64,000 nt of DNA from Carposina sasakii (Eukaryota; Arthropoda; Insecta; Lepidoptera; Carposinidae). The notes beneath the pieces were generated by a model, which had not been told where the DNA came from, did not search any database, and saw only the letters and a program-made list of their open reading frames with translations. Each line of letters begins with the position of its first letter. Within the stretch, counting starts at the first letter, position 1. Position numbers and translations under genes: made by a program. The stretch covers positions 10,292,001 to 10,356,000 of the forward strand of contig CP053154.1 in NCBI GenBank assembly GCA_014607495.2, given 5' to 3'. This document shows positions 47,601-59,600 of the stretch, piece by piece.

Positions 47601-50600
47601 TTTTAAGTACTCTGTCATAATCCATAAGAACAGCTAATCTGCCTACTAATTCGTCTTCTTGGTTTGTATATTCGTTATAAGCTTTAATTTTTTCTTGCAG
47701 CTGATTGTCTAACTCATCAGCTTTCAATTCAACAGAATGCCGACTCTGTTCCATAACAGAAATACTCTCCTCGAGGCGATTAATACGGCTTTTATATTTA
47801 CTAATTTCCGCTTCTATATTTTCGATGTACAAATCTCGCTCCTGTACTTTTGCTTCATAACCACCTTGAATTTGATTAAAGTGCTGTTCGTACGCACTAA
47901 GTTTACTTAATAAATCAGCTATATAATTCTGATTCTGACTTATTTCATTTTCCAAAGAGCTAATTTTGGTAATCAAATTAGTTCTATTTTTATTTTCAAT
48001 ATCATAATCTGCTAGTTTTTTGTTTAGAACGGTCACTTGTTCTTTTAAATTGGTATTATCTACGTGCAATTCATCCAATGAATCTTTTAACAGGGATATG
48101 TCATTCTGAGCTACCTGTAACTCTCTTTGCAGTGAATAAGATCGTGATTGTGACAGTGCCACTTCATTTGCACACTGCTGCTCCAGTCGCTCTACATATT
48201 CATTTTTCGATTCTAGTTCCTTCCTAATGTCAATGAACTGATTTTCAAGCTCTGTGTGCATAGCTGACTTCTTCTTGAAATTAACAGCGTATTTTTTTAA
48301 TTTTTCCATGAGCTCCTTATTTTTATTTTCTAATGATTCAGCTTGTGCTTCCATTTGTTGATTTTGTTGAGTAAGAGTAGCTAAAGTTGTTTTATCTTGT
48401 TCTATCTGAGTTAGGTGTTGTTCAATAGTTTTATCCTTATCAATTAAACTGTTTCGAAGTTTTTCATTCTCAATAGACTCCTTCCTAAGCTGCAATTTAA
48501 TTTCATGAATCTCTTCATCCCTTTCTTTTACTTCTAGTCTTGCTGTGGTTACTTCATCAGTGTGTTTCTGCTGTTGTGTCTGTAACTCTGTAATAAGACT
48601 TTGTTTCTCAGCCAGAGATTCTTGCAGTTTTTTCAACTCAATGTCATAATTATTGTGTTTGCTTTCTAATGCAATCTTAACAGATAATAGTTGAGACTTT
48701 TCCTCGTCAAGAATTATCAATTTCCCTTCACATTCAGATAACTTTTTCTGGTATCCTAATATCTGTTTATTTAATGACTTGACAAGTTCTGCATTTTGAT
48801 CTTTCATTTTTTCTTCTTCAAGTAATTCAATAGTAGATTTTAATTTTTGTGACACATCATTTAGTTTTGTTATTTGGTTGATATATTCAGACACTTCCTT
48901 ATCTTTTTGTTGCAAACTGGTTCCAAAGTTATGTATTTGTTTTTCATATTCAACTAGTAAATTCTCTAATTCATGTATTCTACTATCGCGTGAGTTAATA
49001 GTAGATGTGTACTCTTGGTGAACTTTTTGGATTTCATTTTGTAAAATATCACACTGTTGTTGAAGTTGTAAATATTCATTGTTTGAGGTTCGTACGTTTT
49101 TCAATGTGTCAATCTCTTCTTTTAAATCTTTATTTTCTTCAGTTAATGATTTTATTTTAACTTCATATGAAGCAATATTTTGTAAAATATCTTTTTGCTT
49201 TTGATGTTGTTCTTCTAATGACAGAATTTTCATTCGACAATCACCAATTTCTGCTTCACGTTCTTTTATCGTGGTTTTGAACTTTAATATTTCTTTAGTT
49301 AATTGTTTTACAGATTTAGTTCTGCTTGTTACTTTGTCGCCACTAGTTTTATCATCTTGTGTTTCAACACCTGAACCTTCAAAAATGTCCTCCACATTGG
49401 AAGGCTTAGCAATATCGGCACCTTCTTTCAATAATTCAATTCTTTCACGCTTCAGTTCATCTATCTGACGATTAATATCATCATTTAAAGATTGCAGTTC
49501 TACTTTTTCTTTGCTAAGAATTTCAATAGTATTTTGAAGATTAGAACATTGCGTATTGAGATCTAAAATTTTCGTTTGTAATGATTCATTATCTAAGCTA
49601 ATGTTTGTCATTTTTTCCATAACCTCCTGTCTTTCGTGAGTAAAAAGTTCAATCTTTTTATTTAGTTCAGCACTTTGTTCAACTAATTTTTGAATGTCTT
49701 CAAGCTCTTGTGATGATACAGATTCTTTGAAAGTTTCAGAGCCATCACTTCTGATCTTATGTTCATCTATCATACCTTTGTTATACTCTTCTAATTCTAA
49801 TTTTTCTTGAGTTGTTAAAGATTCCACAATTTCAATAGACTCTGCTGAACTAACTTTTTCGGCACTTAATTTCTCAAGTTTATCATGTAATTCCATGTTT
49901 TCTTGAATGTAGTTTTCTATTTTTTGTGTTAATTCATCTTTTTCATCTTGTAGTAATTTGATTGACCCTGACAATTGTTCATTGTCAAGTTTCAAATTAT
50001 CTATCACCAGACCTTGCTCTCTCTTAGCAGCTGAGAGCTCATCAATCTGTTCCTCTAACTGCACTGATTTCATTTCAGAGCATACTTGTTCATTTTGAAG
50101 TTGTGTCATGTCAACTAACTTGTCTTCCATTTCGACATATTTCTCTTGCATTTCATGTAGCTCTACAAATAAGATAACAATAAGTATGTACTTGTTTACA
50201 TACATAAATAAAATTTTATGGTTTACTTTAATTTTTTTACTTACCTTGAACAAGGTCAAATTTCTGAGCTTCTAAAACACTAATAGCTTTTAGCCTTGTT
50301 TCTGCTAGATTCTCCACTTCCACTAACTTTTTATAGACGTCTGATTCAGTTACTGAAATGAAAACAGATTAGTATGTAGGTATATTAATTAATGAAAGGT
50401 ATGTATATTAATAATATTATACAGAGTGGTCCAAAAGGTGACGTCATAAATTTTTATTTAGATTCCTCATACCTGGGTGTATCCGAAAATACCCCATGTA
50501 TGTTCCACGATTTTTTATAGATTGGAAGTTATGATTTTTAAAGGTGATTTTGCCAATTTCTTCACTAAATAGCTAAAAAAATCATAGCTTGGTTAATAAT

Positions 50601-53600
50601 ATAAATTTATTCAAAATTTTTACAGCCCAGAGAAGTCCACTGTTGGACATAGGCCTCCCCCAACAACCTCCACTCCGACCGGTCGGAAGCCGCCTGCATC
50701 CAACCGACGCCCGCGACCTTGGCCAGGTCGTTCGTCCACCTCGCGGGTGGCCTTCCCACGCTGCGCTTTACACTAATATAATCGTCTTAAATTACTCTTT
50801 CATATCATAAATCAACAACATTTGTCATTACAAGTTTTTATTTAAAAGGAACGAATTTTACGTTTGACTAGAATGGAGTTAAATTTTCAAACTGCTTTTA
50901 AAAATACTAAATGAACGTTTCATAGTTTCAAACTCTATTAGAAACTTCTACGTTTTGTCAGAAAAATAATTAAATGAAAAAAAGTTGTTCTTAATAGGCG
51001 ATTTTATAACGTAATGGACTTCCAAACGTAGATTGATGAAAATGCGTACAGAATTTTTTTATTGGAAATAATTGCTTTGGCTATTTTTTTCATCCTGGTA
51101 CACAAAATTAGTACGGCATCATCAAAAGCATGACAACTGGAGAGTGGACATCGGTTGTAGAGGCGCATAAAGAGCAATCAGCGGCACCAAGTGAAGAAAC
51201 ACCATGAACGTACCAATGCAACGCTCATTCACGACTAGTGGACGCCCGCGACTCCGTCCGCGTGGACTACAGAAAAAACAAAATGTCAACATTATCCGGG
51301 ATAAAAACATTTTCCCGCGATAAAAAGTAGCCTATAAATATAAATATAAAGTAACCAACCCTAGGTCTTATTTGGTGATTTATTGTATAAGCGTTGCATT
51401 GGTACGTTCATGGTGTTTCTTTACTTGGCGCCGCTGATTGCTCTTTATGCGCCTCTACAACCGATGTCCACTCACCAGTTGTCATGCTTTTGATGATGCT
51501 GTACTAATTTATTGAGTACAAGGATGAAAAAAATATGTAAAGGGATTATTTCAAAGGAGTCAAACCCTAAATTTTCACATTCAACCCTTTCTTAAAAAAC
51601 TTGTAATGACAAATGTTATGTTGTTGATTTATGATATGAAAGAGTAATTCAAGACTATCATATTGTAGGAAAATTTTTGAATAAATTCATATTTATTAAC
51701 CAAGCTATGATATTTTTAGCTCTTTGGGGAAGAAATTTACAAATTCACCTTTAAAAAATCATAACTTCTAAACTATAAAAAATCGCAGAACATACATGGG
51801 GTATTTTTGGATAAACCCAGGTGTGTGGAATCTAAAAAAATATATGAGGTCACCTTTTGGACCACGCTGTATACAGAAAAATTTACTTACATCTTCCACT
51901 GTCATAATCCACTAAATGTAACTGTAGATTTCCCTTTTCTTCTTCCAATTCAGCAACTTTTTGGGAGAGTTGATGAATTTCTTCGTTAAGCTTAACAATC
52001 TCTGCATTTGCATTAGAAACTTTACTGAAGTTATCAATTGTTTTTTGCATCTGTTTAAGTTTAAGTTTATGATTAGACTTGACCTTAATCATATTTTTGT
52101 TAGCAGCATCAATTTCCTGATTCAGTGCATTTATTTGTTCCACTGCAGTTTTATACTTTTCTTCTAGGTCTTTATCATCTGGGTATAAAACAATGTCCTT
52201 TTCCTTAAGTTCCATATTTGCAACTTTTATATTAGTTTCCTCTGGCAATGTCATGTCTGTACATACACCAATATCTACTTTTTTACTAACTATTTCTTTT
52301 TCGGTTTGCTTTGAAGACTGCAATTTTTTAATGATCTTGTCTCTTTCTTCAGTAGCTAACTTTAATTCTGATATTAAAGTATCTTTCTGTGATATAGCAT
52401 ATTCTTTCTCTAAGATGTCTTTATTCAGTGATTGTATCAGCATTTCCAGTTTACCTACATCAGCTTTGTTAGCCTTCTTATCTGTTTCCTGTGGATTACT
52501 CTCTGATAACAAATTAGTCCATGGTGATTTAGATTTTGCAGCTGTATTCCTACCACCTTTCCGAGTTGGGAGAGGGCTTGCTTTTTTACTTGGAGAACTA
52601 GTAGTAGAAGGTTTTGGTTCGGAAACAACTGTGGCTAGTTTATTCTCAAGCTCTTTATTTGTTTGTCTTATAGAACAGTTTAATTGCTCCAATAGTTCGA
52701 TCTTTCTTGATAACTCAACCATATTTGAAATTTCAAGTGATCCCTTCTCTTCTTCAACTGTATCTATATGTGGTTTTTCTTCTTTTAATTTTTCAATATT
52801 TTCATATAATTCTATTATTAGTTTATTCTTGACATCCAGCTCTTCTGATAATTTAGAACAGGAAACACTTATTTCAAATCTTGAATTTTCTAATATACTA
52901 TTGGCTTCTTGTAAGTTATGAAGTTTCTCATCTTTTACTTTTATTTCATCAAGAAGTTTTTGTTTTTCTGCTTTCCATTCTACTTCCATAGCAATAAAAT
53001 TTTCTTGCATTTTTGTCATTTGCTGTCTAGTATCTTCAAGTAAGATTAGAGACTCCTTCTCTGTAATAGAAGTAAAATATAAATATTTGCTTTTGTTGTT
53101 AAAAACTTAATATGAATATAAAATAAATTAATACTTATATTTACCCTTTTTACTTAAATTGTCGGACATTAAAGTTGTAGCCATATTCTTAGCTTCAATG
53201 ATTTGGTCTTTTTCATTGATTTTTTCTTGTAGATCCAAAATGGTTGTCTCCAATGCTCGAATTTTTACTTGCATAATACTTAATGAATTCTCCTTATCCT
53301 TAATTACATTTGCCATTTGTGTTATGTCAGTATTTTCAAGTGTCTAGCAAAAATATAAAAAAATATAATGACAATGAAGAATCATCAATAAATAATGAAA
53401 ATAATTTTAGACCTCACTCTATTTTACATAGGGTTGCCAGAACAACAAACCTAAAAATTGGACAGACCAGCCAGTTTGGCCGGACATTTAGGTAAAAAAT
53501 CTAGACACCCTACATTATTTAGTATCGTGTGCCCCAGTATTAATAGGTACGAAAATTATTATCGCTGAATACGAAAACTGACAATGCAATGTTTGCTAAC

Positions 53601-56600
53601 AATCGAACCATGATCAATATATTGACAGAGCGAAAGAGTAATTTCTCGGTGCAACGTCAGTCGAGTCTCATAGACTGCGCTCGGCCACCCTTGGCACTTG
53701 CCAACTTATTTAGGCATTACCAAGAATTTGTAAAGTTTACAAGTCCCTTAATTAAAAACCTTTGCAAAATTCAGCAATAAAGGCTTTGAAATTGAAAACT
53801 GAAAATCTGCCCAAGTATAGTATAGACGCACGAGCAGAGCGAGCACATAATTTTTTCATATATCTAGCATGTAACTTTACCTACATATTTACTTCTTAAA
53901 AATTCAAGCCCTAGAGAGAATTTGTGACATTGGCAAAATAAACACTAGCGGAGGGAGCATGATATTTGGACCACCTTTACTTTTGCATCTTAAGCTCATA
54001 TATGGTTAGGAGCACTCATAAAATTATTACATTGCCTAAGCTGACCTAAGTCCCAAGGGGTGGTCATGAACCCCATGACCCTAAATCCACACTTAGTAAA
54101 AAACCTAACTAAAGTAGGACTGGCCGGACATTGTTAATTTTGACAGGACATGCAATGAAAAAGCCTGACTATGTCCGGTTTTATCCAGATATCTGGCAAC
54201 CCTAATTCTACATCTCATGTGGAACTTACCTTCTTAAGTTCTGTTTTGTAATCTGAAATGGATTCCCTCCTACTAAATGTTGCTGTTTTTATTGGTCTTT
54301 TACTGATTTCCTTGTACTGCTTTATTCTTTCCATTAAGAGTTCTTTTTGTTTTAGTGTATTAGCTAAGCTTTCACTTATGCCAGGAACTGAAATAAAAGA
54401 TAAGTAAATCTTGTGAGATTATAAAACTTCTGTGTTGAGTATGTTAATTTCATAATCTTTATATATTTTTTTGTCCAATACAAATTGGACAACTCTGAAA
54501 AATGGCCAGCATATTAGTTTTACAATATAGTTATTGTCTATCCAAAATTCCAAATAATCTATCTGTACTCTAAAATAATAAACTTACTGTTCAATGCTTC
54601 CTGCACAGACATAGCAGTGGAAGTGTCGGTGACTGCAGAGTATGCAGTCCTCTCACTTATGGTGGATGCCATTTCAGAAGCAGTATCTGCCACATCATCA
54701 TCTTCTGCAATAACAAATTTAGGGTTTGTCACTATTTATATCAAAATGAAAGATATGAAACACTTTCATAATAAAACTTTGCTTGTACATACAGTTGTTC
54801 AAGATATATAATGGGCATCAGAAAACATTATACATTACTACAACAAGTGGTTGATCATATTAGGAAAAATGAAGTAAGTCATTGCCCATTATTTACATTG
54901 TTGTACTAAAATTGCACACAATACTGTAATTGCAGAACTGCAAGTGTAAGTAATAAGTTATTGCTCATGTTCCCTAGCTGCTACTTATACACCCTAGAAA
55001 TTGCTAATCTATACATGTAATAAAAATGTAATGGATCTCTGTCTGTATGTGGAAGATATATGAGAAAAAATATTATAGGAGACCTTTATCAACGCAATAG
55101 TACCCAAAATAATGATTTTTAAAAATTTTATCTGTTTGTCGGTTTGTCTGTGCGTTTGTGCACACTAATCTCAGAAACGACAACCGATTTCAATGCAGTT
55201 TTCAAGAATATATTGTGACAGGTCCCACTTAACATATAGGCTAGTTTTTATCCTGGGAAAATGTTTTTATCCTGGATAATTTCGACATTTTGTTTTTTCT
55301 GTAGTCCACGCGGACGGAGTTGCGGGCATCCACTAGTTTAAACTAAAGTAAAACTATTTAGACTTATGTTTCTGTGTCTTCTAGATCAAACATGACCTCC
55401 AAAATCAAAACTAACTAAAAAAATTACAAAATCTTTTCATTGATCCATTCTAAATACTAGAAGGCTTTTTCTTATTAAAACTCAACTATAAAAGCAGTTT
55501 TATGGCTCATATTACCAAGGCTAAGACAAAACATGCAGCGGGAATACCACTGGAACCAACCCTGATGATATATTTAAAAAATATTTTACCAAATGGTTTG
55601 CCCAAAAGTTCAGCAGTTGCTTTTCTGTGCTCTTTAATTCTTTTTGATACAAGGGCTGCATTTTCCAAACACTTTTGAGCTCTTTCAAATTTGATTTGTC
55701 TCTCGGAAGATGATGATGGTGCTCTTTGGTTAGTCTGTAAAGAAAAGGTAAGAGTATGAATTATGGAAACTACCTGCATGAGTAAATTACATACATATAT
55801 CAAAACAGGGTTAAATAAATGGTGTTAAGGTTACAATACTATCTAATTTTTTCCATTTCTTTATTAATAATTTTATAATACTGTCTTAACACATTCGCAT
55901 CCTTGGACCCTCGTCGTGGGCTCACTGTTGCCACATTAGCGGGCACCGGAGCCCACGGCGAGGGCTCATATTAAAAATGCTTAAAACTTATTAAATACGT
56001 TATTAAAAAATGTAAAAAAAAATATACGTAATTGTTTTAACGGATTCTTTAATTGTTGAACTTGGTTTTTAGATTCGAAAGAATTTATTCTAATATTAAT
56101 TTTTCACTTCTTTCTAGATGCCATGGACCCACCGCGTGGGTTGTGTTTCAGGAGTGATAAACAATGCTCGAATAAACCACCACTAATTAAGATAAATATT
56201 TTATGCACAATAAAAATGAATGTTTTGCATAGGTACATATGTTTTAAATTTAGTTACAAATTTAATACATAACTTCAAACTAAAACTATATAAAAATTAA
56301 AAATATTCATATATTGTCTATGACTCAAATAATATAAAAATTTGAAGGTACGAAGTTTTTTTAACATACCCTCAAAATCATCTCGAGTGCCAAATATACT
56401 TAATTAATTGATGAGTTTGTATTGTTCACATTAATTTGTGTGCAGATACAGATTATTCCAGTGAATTACTGATTCTTGTATAATTTATATACTTTAAGTT
56501 TGGTAAGTACAAAAATCATAATTTTATTTACATGATAACATAGTTGGTATATGGTGTAAGTATCCCTTGTAGATTCGTCAAGGTATTGTTTTTGCCCGAC

Positions 56601-59600
56601 TGACGGGGAGGATAATGTATTTCCCGAGTATGTATGTATGTATGTTTACGTTTATGTATGCTATTCATTGTGACCTCCTAGAGGCTAACCGCTGGACCGA
56701 TTTGGAAGTGTGAGGTGTCATTAGATTCGTCTTGATTCCCGGAGTGTCATAAGTTATATGTACCGTCAGCAAAAAATCAATACGTGAGCAGAAAAAGCCA
56801 GTCGGGCATTTAGATTTTTGAATTAATACAACTTGTTTATACTTGTTATTTGTATTTTCCAGAGAACTGTCATGGATTTATATGGAAATCCAATCGCTTC
56901 AACATCAGCCATGGATATGTTCGAAGACCCCAGACTTTCAACGTCGGGTATGTCAGAAAAGGATATTGAGCGTATTCTCATGACGTGGGAGGATAGTGTG
57001 CCGTCTGTTCAAGAAGAGGTAGTTGTAGAAAATGACCCACTTCTGATGCGGACCTTATAGGAATTTTGCAGGACGATGGTGCAGCGTTGGAACATTTTGA
57101 TGATGACGATATCCCACTGGACTATAACGCACAAATGCCACCTATCCTTGATGTTGAATATGACGATGTGGTTGACTACCAAGGCTGGAAATTGGTAATC
57201 CTTCTCTACGAGACCAAAATCTATTTACATTTCGAGGAAACCCTGGGTTAAAAGTTTCTCTTGGAAATGAACCAATAGACTACTTTAGAGCTATAATGAC
57301 GCCGGATTTTCTTGATACACTTTTAAAATGTACAAATAAATATGGCCTGGAATTGAAAGCCCATCTGGGCCACAAGGCCCACAAGCAAAGGACAAGAAGT
57401 GGAAAGATGTTGACATGCAAGAATTATTATCATTTCTAGGTCTTCTTTTTCACATGGGATTTATTAAGTTGAACCGATTGGTAGATTATTGGAAGAGAGA
57501 CTTATTTTTCAACCAAAAAGTATTCGTAGCAAACATGACAAGAAATCGTTTCCTTGAAATTCTAAGAGCGATCAATGTGCAAACTGTTACGAGCAACACC
57601 AGTTATGATAAGGTGAGATATATAATAGAATTTTTTAATCAAAGAATGCTTGAAATATATTATCCAACTGAGCACATAGCTGTGGACGAGTCGATGATGC
57701 TGTGGAGAGGACGTCTTAAGTTTAGGCAGTATGTAAAAGGGAAGCGCCACCAACATGGTTTAAAGTTTTATGTACTTGCTGATGAGTTGGGAGTAGCAAC
57801 TCAGCTTCATTTATATGCAGGCGCTGCAGACTCTGTCGTAGGAGGAGCAAAACATGTAAACAAGGTAGTGTTGCATCTAATAGGTGCTTTCAAGAACATG
57901 GGACATAGCCTTTATACGGATAATTTCTATACTAATATAGAATTGGCAGAAAAATTGAAGACTTTTCAGATTTACAGTACGGGAACTTTAAACATGAATA
58001 AAAAAGGCATACCCTTAGCAATAAAACAGTCAAAATTAAAGCCAGGGGAATTAGCAATAATGAGTAAGAATGGGCTTTGTGTTATAGCCTGGAAAGATAA
58101 AAGACAAATAATGGCACTGTCCAATAAATATAATGCTGATTTAGTAACAGTTAAAAACCGAAGAGGACAACAGAAGCAAAAACCAATGCTTGTGGAAAAA
58201 TATACAAAGTATATGAAACCGATTGACCATCATGACCAAATGCTTGCATATTATACTTGTGAGCATAAGAGCTTGAGGTGGTACAAAAAAGTTATTGTCC
58301 ACCTTATGGAGGTCATGATGGTCAATGCTTGTTTATTTATATAAAAAGCATTGTAACCTACAAACCTTTACGACTTAAACTAAGTATTGTCAAAGGTCTA
58401 GTAGCTCATGATACACTAGAATTGACTTTGCCATATGCAACCAAAATACACTTGCCCGAGCATTTGCCTAGTGGTGCAGATGGGCGAACAAAAAGAAGAG
58501 ATGCGTTCAATGTTGGACATCAGAAAAAAAAAGAGTGCGTTCTCTTTATTATTGCAATGATGCGAAAAAAACCTGGACTGTGTCTTCAGTGTTTAGGATC
58601 TATCATAGGTACTAAAAGCAAACAGACATTATTTAAGATGTTTGCTTTTGTATATGTTACAAAAACTAAGACATCATTTAAAATTTCCTCTTGTGAGTCT
58701 TAAGATAAACAAGAAAAGTATAAAAAACTACAAATATTTCTTTTAGGACCACCCATTTAGTTTTCTAGGGCGTTTCTGCTAAAAACGGCCACTTTTAGCA
58801 TAAACACCGACTAAAGCTACACAGCTTATCAAAACAATTGGATTATTGTGTATAAAAACTTCTCTGGTTTATCTAAAACTCACAAGACGAAATTTAATAT
58901 GACGTCTAAGTTTTTATTTAAACAATTTATTTCCGGCGCGGCGTAGTGTGACGGCAGCGGGCCCTTAAGAGCTGCTATTTTTAATACATCCAATATTTGC
59001 TTCATTTTATTATAACGCATATTCCCGTGAAATTTCGACATTTCTAGTGCTACTATTCTTCCAAAATATTCATTGCATTGTTGTTCCTTTTCTGCGCTGA
59101 CATTGCAACCTTCGTATTCTGTCATAGTACTAATTTCTCTTGTTATTATTGGGCTTTCTTTATGAGGACATTTATCTCTTCTTCAGAGTGTGGATCATTG
59201 CTACCAGTTGCTTCTGTAATTTTTCTAGTATAGGTAAAATCTTCAGGAGGTTGTGTATCAGGTAATTCGTTCTTCCGATTCAGAGCCGCATAAGTTTCCT
59301 GGGTATCTGTTTGTATCCTGGTTTTCTTGGAAAATTTTCATATTCCGTGAACATATTTTGAGACTCAGAATCAATATTTTGGGTTTCGTCAATCAATTTA
59401 AATTTCGCGTTTTGTAATCTTCTGACGATCTGAAAAGCAGAATAGGCAATATATATAATGGAAAATCTTATCACAGTAACAAGCACCATCAAGCTAGACA
59501 GCTAGATATACAATACAATGAAAAAATGGATAGGATTATGTCATTTTATGAAAAAGGTTTACGATTTATGGCTAATGATAAAAAGCTTTACAAATAATTT

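Larger units (their letters stand above)
50418..51873. mobile_element. 1.46-kb foldback element with nested insertions
   Basis: The ends TACAGAGTGGTCCAAAAGGT and, inverted, TACAGCGTGGTCCAAAAGGT continue as arms of several hundred bp. These share, for example, ATACCCCATGTATGTTC, TAGCTTGGTTAATAA, CATTTGTCATTACAAGT, and near the loop CGTACCAATGCAACGC. The left arm is split by a LINE fragment (about 50620..50768) and the loop holds a family A piece (51235..51343). It occupies most of the intron before coding exon 7. Confidence 0.8.
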
